15,574 bases of DNA from Collinsella sp. (GTDB lineage Bacteria; Actinomycetota; Coriobacteriia; Coriobacteriales; Coriobacteriaceae), in NCBI GenBank assembly GCA_019419545.1, contig DXZT01000022.1, positions 1 to 15,574 on the forward strand, given 5' to 3'. The notes below the pieces were generated by a model. It saw only the letters and a program-made list of their open reading frames with translations, did not search any database and was not told where the DNA came from. Every line of letters begins with the position of its first letter. The stretch's first letter is position 1. Shown here piece by piece: positions 7,024-14,080 of the stretch. Position numbers and translations under genes: made by a program.

Positions 7024-8010
7024 CTACTTATCGTCTCCGTCGTTGGGGTCGCCCTTGAGGGTGTTGATGTCCAGGTACTGGTTATCGTCCTCTTTTTGCT
7101 GGGTCTCCGACTCCGCTTGGGTGGGGCCGCGGAACAGCTGGAATCCCTCAAACGCAATGACGCCGAGCAGGGCAATGATAATGGCGATAAAGGCAACCTT
7201 GACTGCCTGCGGAAATTCCGAGAAACGCAGCGCCTTTTCCGTGGCGTAATAATCGGCGAAGCGCTCTTCGCCCGTGCTTTTGGTATACGCCGGCGCGGAC
7301 GCGGCCTCCGGGTCATATTCCGGTGCAGGCGTGGCAGCGTACGGATCGTTGAGATAATCGCTCGATGCGGTGCCATAATCCTCGGTCTCGATGCGACCGG
7401 TGCCAGCATAGCCATCGGAATAATCGGAATATGCCGCACCGCCCTCATAGTCCGCGGCGCTCGTGTTGGCGGCAAAAAGCGGGTTAACTGGAACATCGAG
7501 CGCCGGCATGCCGGTAGAGGTCTCATCCAGATCGGTTGCAGCCCAGGAATCGTAGGCAACTTGATGGGCAACGGGCTCGTCGAGCCTTGCGACCGGAGGC
7601 TTGCGTGCCGCAGGAACAAGCAACTGCTGGGCGCTGTACATAACGGTGCTGTCGGCCGATTTGCCCTGCGTCGCTGCAGCGAGAAATGCTGCCGTCTCGG
7701 ACGGGTCGCTTGCGGGGCGGGGAGCAGGCGTGGGCGCCGAAGTGGGTGCGGGCGTAGGCGCGGGCGTCGAAACAGCCGACTGCGCAGGAGTCGGCGCAGA
7801 TGCGGTCTTAGGCGCAAGTGCGGGATTGGGGTTTGACGGGCGAGCCCCGCCGCCCATGAGTTCGTCGGCGGTCCACGGGCGATCATCCATCACGTCGTCA
7901 AGGCTCAGCGAAAACAAGTCGTCTTCACCCTCATCGAACATGCGGTGCACATGTCCACCAATTGCCGGAATCAATCCGCGACCGGTGCATGATGCCTTGC
8001 TCAACGCCAT
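7024..8010 (-). CDS. Pro/Ala-rich, single-pass (C-terminal anchor) membrane protein
   Basis: I do not recognise this 328-aa protein. I chose the ATG at 8010 (MALSKASCTGRGL) because a near-consensus TATAAT lies 35-40 bases upstream and a purine-rich AAAGGGTGG precedes it; the open frame runs 32 codons further but through the promoter. Seen: a short N-terminal region (1-55) containing an acidic FDEGEDDLFSLSLDDV stretch; a low-complexity Pro/Ala/Thr linker (about 60-105, PAPTPAPTSAPTPAPRPA); a disordered acidic Tyr/Asp/Ser-rich section (185-240); one hydrophobic helix at 271-293 (VAFIAIIIALLGVIAFEGF); and a 35-residue hydrophilic acidic tail. There is no N-terminal signal peptide, so the long N-terminal part is likely cytoplasmic with the tail outside. 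Such layouts occur in envelope or cell-division scaffold proteins, but no specific role is supported. It lies 123 bases behind the YheO-like regulator. Confidence 0.75.
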   Translation of the reverse strand: MALSKASCTGRGLIPAIGGHVHRMFDEGEDDLFSLSLDDVMDDRPWTADELMGGGARPSNPNPALAPKTASAPTPAQSAVSTPAPTPAPTSAPTPAPRPASDPSETAAFLAAATQGKSADSTVMYSAQQLLVPAARKPPVARLDEPVAHQVAYDSWAATDLDETSTGMPALDVPVNPLFAANTSAADYEGGAAYSDYSDGYAGTGRIETEDYGTASSDYLNDPYAATPAPEYDPEAASAPAYTKSTGEERFADYYATEKALRFSEFPQAVKVAFIAIIIALLGVIAFEGFQLFRGPTQAESETQQKEDDNQYLDINTLKGDPNDGDDK

Positions 8011-8044
8011 TCTGTTCCACCCTTTCGAAATACTAATGACATCG

Positions 8045-8062
8045 ATTATATGGAACTTTCCA
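8045..8062 (-). promoter_or_regulatory. Putative promoter -10 box with adjoining palindrome
   Basis: On the minus strand a perfect TATAAT (8050-8045) lies 34 bases before the start of the 328-aa gene. Directly upstream of it is TGGAAAGTTCCA (8062-8051), a 5+2+5 palindrome, which could be an operator. No good -35 box is visible at the usual distance, so an activator may be needed. The gap downstream of the regulator gene at 8134 supports separate transcription. Confidence 0.45.
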
Positions 8063-8133
8063 AGCGGCTCGGTCTTGGATTCATGCTTTCCAGAACTCGC
8101 GCCCAAAAGGGGAGAGGCAATCCAGGCGAGTGC

Positions 8134-8787
8134 CTACTTGTCGCCTGCTGCCGCCTTGGCCTCATTGAGGTAGCTATAGAAGCTGTACTTGGAGATGCCA
8201 AAGAACTCGCAGGCGCGCTCGCTCGACTTGGAAATGAGGAAGGCGCCGCGACGGTCAAGGTAGCCAATGGCACGAATGCGCTCGTCTTTGGTCATGAGTG
8301 CCGCGGGCTTGCCCACAAACTGCTCGCACTCGTGCAGCAGGTCTTCGAGCAGGTCGCCGATGTTCTTGGTAATGGGCTCGGGTTCGGTATAGCCCGTGCC
8401 GCCGGTGCCGGTAAAGGCATCGAGCGAGCGCTCAAAAGCCTTCATGAGCGTAATGTCAAAGTTAATGCCCAAAATGCCGACGGGCTTGCCCTCGTCGTTG
8501 CGGATAAAGATGGTCGAGGACTTGAGCAGCTTGCCGTCGGTGGTCTTGGTGAGGTATGGCTCGCGGTCGTGCACGTCGGTGGTGCCCTCGTGCATGGACT
8601 CAAACACAATATGGCTGGGGCCGTCACCCAGTTTGCGCCCGCTGACGTGGCCGTTTTCGATCACTACGATGGAGTGGTCCACGTCCTCGGTCTCCAGGTC
8701 GTGGACGACGACTTCGCAGTTGGGGCCAAATTGGAGCGCCAGGCCGTGTGCAAGGCGCTTGTAAAACTCAATCTGTGCGGGGGTCAT
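8134..8787 (-). CDS. YheO/DauR-type PAS-HTH transcriptional regulator
   Basis: This is a cytoplasmic DNA-binding regulator. Seen: an N-terminal YheO-like PAS-type domain at about 4-115 (LALQFGPNCEVVVHDL, later VGILGINFDIT) and a C-terminal helix-turn-helix of the HTH_22 kind at about 183-212 (SSERACEFFGISKYSFYSYL). The usual length of this family is 210-240 aa; this has 217 aa and appears intact. The ATG at 8787 is preceded on its strand by AGGAAGG. Known: members such as E. coli DauR regulate amino acid or nitrogen catabolism, and the PAS-like part is thought to sense a small ligand. It is transcribed divergently from ygeX across a 277-base spacer with paired inverted repeats, so I infer that it controls the ygeX cluster and perhaps itself. 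The E. coli version of this cluster is instead associated with a sigma54-type regulator, YgeV. Confidence 0.9.
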   Translation of the reverse strand: MTPAQIEFYKRLAHGLALQFGPNCEVVVHDLETEDVDHSIVVIENGHVSGRKLGDGPSHIVFESMHEGTTDVHDREPYLTKTTDGKLLKSSTIFIRNDEGKPVGILGINFDITLMKAFERSLDAFTGTGGTGYTEPEPITKNIGDLLEDLLHECEQFVGKPAALMTKDERIRAIGYLDRRGAFLISKSSERACEFFGISKYSFYSYLNEAKAAAGDK

Positions 8788-8906
8788 GGGTGCCTTCCTA
8801 AAAAATAGTTTGGGCTCACTGTGCCATAAACCACACTTGTTCGCAAATAACGAAAGCGTTGCTGCGTTATGTGACCGTTCGGCGGCGAAAAGGTACCGAT
8901 TACGGC

Positions 8907-8974
8907 AACAAACAATTTGTTAGGTATACCAATCAAAAAGTGTGATAGAACAGTACTAACAAACTTTTTGTTTG
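8907..8974 (+). promoter_or_regulatory. Divergent control region with two AACAAAC operator-like sites
   Basis: The spacer between the regulator and ygeX has two related imperfect palindromes. At 8907-8921 AACAAAC runs into AACAATTTGTT (arms AACAA/TTGTT), and at 8958-8974 AACAAAC is followed by TTTTTGTTTG (arms CAAAC/GTTTG). Their starts are 51 bases apart, near five helical turns. A weak ygeX promoter, TTGTTA (8918-8923) and TGTGAT (8941-8946) with a 17-base spacer, would place the two sites over the -35 box and just past the -10 box. Binding by the divergent YheO-like regulator is inference. Confidence 0.45.
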
Positions 8975-9064
8975 GCATCCACATAAAAGTTCAGCCGTGT
9001 GAATGGGATCGGGCTGAAACGCGTATGCGGGGGCCGGCAAGAGAGAACTTAAGGAGTTCACCGT

Positions 9065-10279
9065 ATGGCCGATAAGATCCAGTGGGCGGGCAACACGATG
9101 CCCAAGAGCGATGACAAGCACTTGGGAATCATGAGCCTCGACCACGTGAAGAAGGCCCGCGCCTTCCACCAGTCGTTCCCCCAGTACACCGTCACTCCGC
9201 TTGCCCGCCTGGATGGTCAGGCTGCGCGCCTGGGCCTTTCCAACCTGTGCGTTAAGGACGAGAGCTATCGCTTTGGCCTCAACGCCTTTAAGGTCCTGGG
9301 CGGTTCGTTTGCCATGGCCAACTACATTGCCGACGAGACCGGCAAGGACGTTGCCGAGTGCACCTTCGATTACCTGACCTCCGATCAGCTTGCCAAGGAC
9401 TTTGGCCAGGCCACCTTCTTTACTGCCACCGACGGCAACCATGGCCGCGGCGTGGCATGGGCTGCCAACAAGCTGGGCCAGAAGGCCGTCGTGCACATGC
9501 CCAAGGGTTCCACCAAGCCCCGCTTTGATAACATCGCCGCCGAGGGCGCCACGGTGACCATCGAAGAGGTCAACTACGACGAGTGCGTGCGCATGGCCGC
9601 CGCCGAGGCCGACGCCTGCGAGCGCGGCGTCATCGTTCAGGATACCGCCTGGGAGGGCTACGAGAAGATCCCGTCCTGGATCATGGAGGGCTACGGCACC
9701 ATGGCTTCCGAGGCTGCCGAGCAGCTGCGCGAGATGGCCATCAACCGCCCGACACACGTCTTTGTCCAGGCTGGCGTGGGCTCGCTCGCCGGCGCCGTGG
9801 TGGGCTACTTCACCAACCTGTATCCCGATAACCCGCCCACCTTCGTCGTGGTCGAGTGCGCGCCTGCCGCCTGCCTGTACAAGGGCGCTGCCGCCGGCGA
9901 CGGCGATCCGCGCATCGTGGACGGCGACATGCCCTCCATCATGGCCGGCCTGTGCTGCGGCGAGCCCAACATCCTGGGTTGGGATATCCTGCGCAACCAC
10001 ACCACCGCCTTCGTGTCCTGCCCCGACTGGGTCACCGCTCGCGGCATGCGCACCCTGGGCGCTCCCGAGAAGGGCGACCCGCGCGTCATCTCCGGCGAGT
10101 CCGGCGCGGTGACCACCGGCCTGGTCGAGACCCTCATGCTCGATCCCGAGTACGCCGAGCTCAAGGAGCTCATCGGCCTGGACAAGACGAGCTCCGTGCT
10201 CTGCTTCTCCACCGAGGGCGACACCGATCCGGATCAGTACCGTCGCATCGTCTGGGAGGGCGAGTACCCGACTTGCTAG
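9065..10279 (+). CDS. ygeX: Diaminopropionate ammonia-lyase (YgeX)
   Basis: This PLP enzyme cleaves 2,3-diaminopropionate to pyruvate and two ammonia, the last step of the purine-carbon route proposed for this cluster. Seen: the PLP lysine K76 in NAFKVLGG (K77 in the E. coli enzyme); D123 in TDGNHG, matching the catalytic aspartate of the family; and the phosphate-binding glycine loop AGVGSLAG at 236-243. At 404 aa it has the family's normal length. The ATG at 9065 follows AAGGAG at good spacing, with a leader of about 110 bases after the proposed promoter. It is the first gene of the cluster, and ygeY and ygeW follow as in other genomes. Codon choice is strongly biased to C-ending codons, suggesting high expression when induced. 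The family assignment is secure; its role in purine use rests on the neighbours. Confidence 0.96.
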   Translation: MADKIQWAGNTMPKSDDKHLGIMSLDHVKKARAFHQSFPQYTVTPLARLDGQAARLGLSNLCVKDESYRFGLNAFKVLGGSFAMANYIADETGKDVAECTFDYLTSDQLAKDFGQATFFTATDGNHGRGVAWAANKLGQKAVVHMPKGSTKPRFDNIAAEGATVTIEEVNYDECVRMAAAEADACERGVIVQDTAWEGYEKIPSWIMEGYGTMASEAAEQLREMAINRPTHVFVQAGVGSLAGAVVGYFTNLYPDNPPTFVVVECAPAACLYKGAAAGDGDPRIVDGDMPSIMAGLCCGEPNILGWDILRNHTTAFVSCPDWVTARGMRTLGAPEKGDPRVISGESGAVTTGLVETLMLDPEYAELKELIGLDKTSSVLCFSTEGDTDPDQYRRIVWEGEYPTC

Positions 10280-10294
10280 CAGACTGACCTGTCC

Positions 10295-10412
10295 GGAGGC
10301 AGCCGGAGGACTTTACTCCCTGCTCGGACAGTCCTGCTCGCACGGAGAGCACATTAAGTGCTCTCCGGCTCGTGCGGAACTCGCGACGGAGCAAAGTCCT
10401 CCGTCCGCCTCC
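10295..10412 (+). ncRNA. Large structured intercistronic element between ygeX and ygeY
   Basis: An outer arm pair (10295-10314 with 10393-10412) matches at 17 of 20 positions, including the uninterrupted 11-mer CGGAGGACTTT against AAAGTCCTCCG. Inside it, CGGAGAGCAC (10343-10352) and GTGCTCTCCG (10358-10367) form a perfect 10-bp hairpin with an ATTAA loop. The whole 118 bases could fold as one long branched structure in the mRNA. No T-run follows, so it is not a classical terminator. It might stabilise or split the transcript, act as a leader regulator of ygeY, or be a dispersed repeat. I recognise no known riboswitch class. Confidence 0.6.
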
Positions 10413-10479
10413 TATGGTTACTTGCTTGCCGGGTGCTCAACCTCACGCTGCTTGGTACAAGTGATCTATCTGAAATATC

Positions 10480-10507
10480 TACCTGTAGGTAAACCCTTGT
10501 AGAAAGG
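10480..10507 (+). promoter_or_regulatory. Palindrome and ribosome site before ygeY
   Basis: TACCTGTAGGTA (10480-10491) is a 5+2+5 palindrome located just upstream of the ygeY ribosome site AGAAAGG (10501-10507). The ribosome site decides the start: it fits the ATG at 10517 (9-base spacing) and not the TTG at 10508. The palindrome could be an operator or a small hairpin affecting translation. Confidence 0.35.
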
Positions 10508-10516
10508 TTGACTGTT

Positions 10517-11902
10517 ATGACTAAAGAACTCGATTTTGATGCCATTAAGGCTGCTGCTGAGTCCCATCGTGCTGATATGACTCGCTTCCTGCGCGCTATG
10601 ATCTCTCACCCCTCTGAGTCCTGCGAGGAGGGTGAGGTTGTTGCCTGCATCAAGGCCGAGATGGAGAGCCTTGGTTATGACGAGGTCAAGGTCGACGGCC
10701 TGGGCAACGTTATGGGCTTTATGGGCGAGGGCGACAAGATCATCGCCATCGACTCCCACATCGACACCGTCGGTATCGGCAACATCGAGAACTGGGATGC
10801 CGATCCCTATGAGGGCTACGAGACCGACGAGATCATCTACGGCCGCGGCGGCTCCGACCAGGAGGGTGGCATGGCTTCTGCTACCTACGCTGCCAAGATG
10901 ATGAAGGACATGGGCCTCATCCCCGAGGGCTACAAGATCATGGTCGTCGGCACCGTCCAGGAAGAGGACTGCGACGGCATGTGCTGGCAGTACATCTACA
11001 ACAAGGACGGCATTAAGCCCGAGTTCGTCATTTCCACCGAGCCCACCGACGGCGGCATCTATCGTGGTCACCGCGGCCGTATGGAGATCCGCGTCGACGT
11101 TCACGGCACCTCCTGCCACGGCTCCGCTCCCGACCGCGGCGACAACGCCATTTACAAAATGGCCGACATCATCGCCGACGTCCGCGCCCTCAACAACAAC
11201 GGCTGCGACGAGTCGACCGACATCAAGGGCCTCGTCAAGATGCTCGACCCCAAGTACAACCCCGAGCACTTCGAGGATGCCCGCTTCCTGGGCCGCGGCA
11301 CCTGCACCGTCAGCCAGATCTTCTACACCAGCCCCAGCCGCTGCGCTGTCGCTGACTCCTGCGCCATCTCCATCGACCGTCGCATGACCGCCGGCGAGAC
11401 CTGGGAGTCCTGCCTGGACGAGATCCGCAACCTGCCGGCCGCCAAGAAGTACGGCGACGACGTGAAGGTCTCCATGTACATGTACGACCGTCCGTCCTGG
11501 ACCGGCGAGGTTTACGAGACCGAGGCTTACTTCCCCACGTGGATCAACAAGGAGACCGCTCCGCACGTCAAGGCCCTCGTCGACGCCCACAAGGCCATGT
11601 TCGGTGACGAGCGCATCGGCTGCGAGCCCAGCATGGATAAGCGCACCGGTCGTCCGCTGTGCGACAAGTGGACCTTCTCCACGAACTGCGTTTCCATCCA
11701 GGGCCGCTATGGCATCCCCTGCGTCGGCTTTGGCCCGGGTGCCGAGTCTCAGGCTCACGCTCCCAACGAGGTCACCTACAAGGACGACCTGGTCACCGCT
11801 GCCGCCATGTATGTGGCTGCCCTGAACCTCTACGATCCGAGCCAGGCCGATGGCGACGCCACCGTGTTCCGCGCCGGTCTGACCAACAACAAGATCGATT
11901 AG
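10517..11902 (+). CDS. ygeY: YgeY family selenium metabolism-linked hydrolase
   Basis: This is an M20-family zinc amidohydrolase/peptidase of the YgeY group. It is expected to hydrolyse a carbamoyl or amide intermediate in the purine-derived pathway; its exact substrate is not shown here. Seen: the dizinc site with H81 and catalytic-partner D83 in DSHIDTV, bridging D114 in GGSDQEGG, the general base pair E149-E150 in VQEEDCDG, E175 in STEPTD, and a C-terminal HAPNE histidine in ESQAHAPNE. The lid domain starts near 185 with GHRGRMEIRV and a CHGSAP segment. At 461 aa the length is a little above typical for M20 enzymes but normal for this subgroup, and no key residue is missing. It is 237 bases behind ygeX, so it may have its own promoter or be joined through the structured spacer. 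Its early codons are more T-ending than the rest. Confidence 0.95.
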   Translation: MTKELDFDAIKAAAESHRADMTRFLRAMISHPSESCEEGEVVACIKAEMESLGYDEVKVDGLGNVMGFMGEGDKIIAIDSHIDTVGIGNIENWDADPYEGYETDEIIYGRGGSDQEGGMASATYAAKMMKDMGLIPEGYKIMVVGTVQEEDCDGMCWQYIYNKDGIKPEFVISTEPTDGGIYRGHRGRMEIRVDVHGTSCHGSAPDRGDNAIYKMADIIADVRALNNNGCDESTDIKGLVKMLDPKYNPEHFEDARFLGRGTCTVSQIFYTSPSRCAVADSCAISIDRRMTAGETWESCLDEIRNLPAAKKYGDDVKVSMYMYDRPSWTGEVYETEAYFPTWINKETAPHVKALVDAHKAMFGDERIGCEPSMDKRTGRPLCDKWTFSTNCVSIQGRYGIPCVGFGPGAESQAHAPNEVTYKDDLVTAAAMYVAALNLYDPSQADGDATVFRAGLTNNKID

Positions 11903-11949
11903 TCCCATTCCTCGATCTTGTTGAGCCGGGGACAGCTCGTGTCCCCGGC
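11887..11949 (+). repeat. Tandem hairpins at the end of ygeY
   Basis: CAACAAGATCGA (11887-11898) and TCGATCTTGTTG (11912-11923) form a perfect 12-bp stem whose 13-base loop contains the ygeY stop codon. One base later, GCCGGGGACA (11925-11934) and TGTCCCCGGC (11940-11949) form a perfect 10-bp, GC-rich stem with a 5-base loop. No T-run follows, so factor-independent termination is doubtful; transcript 3'-end protection or processing is more likely. Confidence 0.6.
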
Positions 11950-12020
11950 ACCCCCTGTTGACTTGGGGCCCGCGGTCGTTATCTCCCATGCTTCCTTAAC
12001 GGTAGCGGGTCCTCGTCATA

Positions 12021-12060
12021 GTGCTCTGCATGTTCTAGCCACACGCGCATGCCGGAGCAC
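12021..12060 (+). repeat. Bulged leader hairpin upstream of ygeW
   Basis: GTGCTC (12021-12026) pairs with GAGCAC (12055-12060), and GCATG (12028-12032) pairs with CATGC (12048-12052), with small bulges between them. It ends 30 bases before the ygeW ribosome site AAAGGA (12091-12096). It could be a leader structure. No strong promoter is visible in the 201-base spacer; TTGACT at 11958-11963 lacks a good partner -10 box. Confidence 0.35.
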
Positions 12061-12103
12061 ATCTACTCATTGCAATCGTTTCATCTTTGGAAAGGATATT
12101 TAC

Positions 12104-13306
12104 ATGGACGCCAAGTTTACCGAGCTCGTCGAGCAGCTGAACGGCCTCGATTTTAAGGGCATGTACGGCAGCGACTTCCTGCACACCTGGGATAAGACCA
12201 CCGATGAGCTCAAGGCGCTCTACATCGTCGCCGACGCCCTGCGCGAGCTGCGCGAGAACAACGTTTCGTCCAAGATCTTCGATTCGGGTCTGGCCGTCTC
12301 CCTGTTCCGTGACAACTCCACCCGTACGCGCTTCTCCTTCTCTAAGGCAGCCAACCTGCTCGGTCTTGAGCTGCAGGACCTGGACGAGAAGAAGTCCCAG
12401 ATCGCTCACGGCGAGACCGTCCGCGAGACCGCTACCATGATCTCCTTCATGGCCGACGTCATCGGCATCCGCGACGACATGTACATCGGCAAGGGCGACG
12501 CCTACATGGCCGAGGTCTCCGAGTCTGTCCAGCAGGCCTACGAGGACGGCGTTCTGGATCACCGTCCCACGCTCATCTCCCTGCAGTCCGATTCCGACCA
12601 CCCCACGCAGTCCTCTGCCGACATGCTCTACCTCATCAACGAGTTTGGCGGCCTTGAGAACCTCAAGGGCAAGAAGGTTGCCGTCACCTGGGCCTATTCG
12701 CCCTCTTACGGCAAGCCGCTGTCCTGCCCGCAGTCGCTGATCAGCCTGCTGCCCCGCTTTGGCATGGACGTCACCCTGGCCCACCCCGAGGGCTATGACC
12801 TCATGCCCGAGGTCGTCGAGCGCGCCAAGGGCTATGCCGCCGAGTCCGGCACTACCTTTAAGCAGGTCAACACCATGGCCGAGGCCTTCGAGGGCGCCGA
12901 CATCGTGATCCCCAAGAGCTGGGCTCCGTTTGCCGCCATGGAGAAGCGTACCAACCTGTACGCCGAGGGCGACGACGCCGGCATCGCAGCGCTCGAGAAG
13001 GAACTGCTCGCCCAGAACGCCACCCATCAGGACTGGTGCTCCACGACCGAACTCATGGAGAAGACCGCCAACGGCCAGGACACCATCTTTATGCACCCGC
13101 TGCCCGCCGACATCTCCGGTGTCTCCTGCGAGCACGGCGAGGTTAACGCCGACGTCTTCGACATGCACCGCGTGGGCATGTACAAGGAGGCCAGCTACAA
13201 GCCGTACGCCATCGCTGCCATGATGTTCCTGCAGAAGGTTGCCGATCCCGCCGCTACCCTCAAGGCCCTCGACGAGCGTAACACCGCCCGTTGGCTCCAG
13301 GCCTAA
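12104..13306 (+). CDS. ygeW: Knotted carbamoyltransferase YgeW
   Basis: This member of the aspartate/ornithine carbamoyltransferase superfamily has the trefoil-knot fold of the YgeW group. It is thought to transfer or release a carbamoyl group during ureido-compound breakdown, giving carbamoyl phosphate that can yield ATP through carbamate kinase. Seen: the carbamoyl-phosphate loop STRTR at 72-76, HGETVRET at 102-109, the HPTQ motif at 166-169, and HPLPAD at 331-336 in the place of the usual HCLP. At 400 aa it matches the group (E. coli YgeW about 396). The ATG at 12104 is set by AAAGGA at 12091-12096; a longer open frame reads into the structured spacer and is not believed. Codon use is highly biased, like ygeX. 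The physiological acceptor is not established from sequence. Confidence 0.95.
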   Translation: MDAKFTELVEQLNGLDFKGMYGSDFLHTWDKTTDELKALYIVADALRELRENNVSSKIFDSGLAVSLFRDNSTRTRFSFSKAANLLGLELQDLDEKKSQIAHGETVRETATMISFMADVIGIRDDMYIGKGDAYMAEVSESVQQAYEDGVLDHRPTLISLQSDSDHPTQSSADMLYLINEFGGLENLKGKKVAVTWAYSPSYGKPLSCPQSLISLLPRFGMDVTLAHPEGYDLMPEVVERAKGYAAESGTTFKQVNTMAEAFEGADIVIPKSWAPFAAMEKRTNLYAEGDDAGIAALEKELLAQNATHQDWCSTTELMEKTANGQDTIFMHPLPADISGVSCEHGEVNADVFDMHRVGMYKEASYKPYAIAAMMFLQKVADPAATLKALDERNTARWLQA

Positions 13307-13329
13307 AGCCGGGCTGAGGTAAGGCATGT

Positions 13330-13369
13330 AAAGGGGGCGCTCTGCCAACCGGCGGGGTGCCCCCTTTTT
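13330..13369 (+). terminator. Intrinsic terminator after ygeW
   Basis: AAAGGGGGC (13330-13338) pairs with GCCCCCTTT (13359-13367), a strong GC stem, and the T-run reaches 13369. It lies 23 bases past the ygeW stop and is the clearest terminator in the window. It marks the end of the ygeX-ygeY-ygeW block and implies that the following genes need another promoter or read-through. Confidence 0.85.
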
Positions 13370-13456
13370 GCATCGTGGGCGTGCGGGATAAGCGCTTTCG
13401 ATGTGGATGCCCGCGGCGCGAGTTATGGGTACGATGGTTTCAGGGGAGGTATCACC

Positions 13457-14071
13457 ATGAAACTTGGATGCGTCATTATGGCTTCGGGCGAGGGCAAGCG
13501 GTTTGGCTCTAACAAGATGCTTGCCGATATCTATGGCGAGCCGCTGATTGCTCGGACCATCGATTCGGTTCCCCGGGGCTTTGACGTCGTGGTTTCGACG
13601 CGTTGGCCCGAGGTCGCTCAGATTTGCGAGGACAAGCATTGCCCGTGCGTGCTGCACGACGGCGAGCTGCGCAGCGAAAGCGTCCGTGCGGGCCTTTCAT
13701 GGGGAGTCGAACGCAACTGGAAAGGTTGCCTCTTTTTGCCGGGCGACCAGCCGCTCGTGAGTTCGGGTTCATTTGAGGCTATGGTTCGTGCGTTTGACGA
13801 GTGTGGCCGCAAACATCCGGTGCGTCTTGCGTGCAACGGTGAGCCTTCGAGCCCGGTGCTCTTTCCGGCGGAACTGCTCGATGCACTTATGTGTCTTGAG
13901 GGCAAGGACGGCGGCGGTTCGATCCTCAAGGACCGTACCGACGTGGTGCTGGTCGAGGTGCGTGCCTACGAGCTGTGGGACGTCGATACCGCCAAGGGAC
14001 AGCAACGCATAACGGAGCATATCGCCGCCTGCTCGTATTTTGATCGCGTGGCCAACTGCATCAATCAATAA
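13457..14071 (+). CDS. mocA: MocA/YgfJ-like molybdenum cofactor cytidylyltransferase
   Basis: This nucleotidyltransferase of the MobA-like NTP-transferase fold is expected to add CMP to molybdopterin, making the cofactor for xanthine-dehydrogenase-type hydroxylases. Seen: the nucleotide-binding start VIMASGEGKRFGSNKML at 6-22 (the family's AAGxSxRxGxxK loop) and the metal-binding GDQP at 96-99 with D97. At 204 aa it is near the family's usual 190-210 aa. The ATG at 13457 follows GGGGAGG at 13443-13449; an upstream ATG in frame (13403) has no comparable site. It follows the terminator after ygeW and is 9 bases ahead of hydA. The neighbours make the purine-hydroxylase role likely, but the sugar or cofactor substrate of NTP transferases is hard to tell from sequence. 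Codon bias is weaker than in ygeX. Confidence 0.8.
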   Translation: MKLGCVIMASGEGKRFGSNKMLADIYGEPLIARTIDSVPRGFDVVVSTRWPEVAQICEDKHCPCVLHDGELRSESVRAGLSWGVERNWKGCLFLPGDQPLVSSGSFEAMVRAFDECGRKHPVRLACNGEPSSPVLFPAELLDALMCLEGKDGGGSILKDRTDVVLVEVRAYELWDVDTAKGQQRITEHIAACSYFDRVANCINQ

Positions 14072-14080
14072 GGAGCAATT

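Noticed and set aside
8933..10000. 355-codon minus-strand open frame opposite ygeX
   Set aside because: Antisense shadow that also runs through the divergent control region.
10295..10412. Known riboswitch (purine or glycine class)
   Set aside because: I could not find the conserved core residues of these classes; only the inverted repeats are supported.
10466..11989. 507-codon minus-strand open frame opposite ygeY
   Set aside because: Its Val/Asp/Gly-rich repetitive composition is the mirror of C-ending codons in ygeY; there is no ribosome site or family match.
12035..13657. 540-codon minus-strand open frame opposite ygeW
   Set aside because: Same antisense effect of biased codons; it spans a terminator and an intergenic region.
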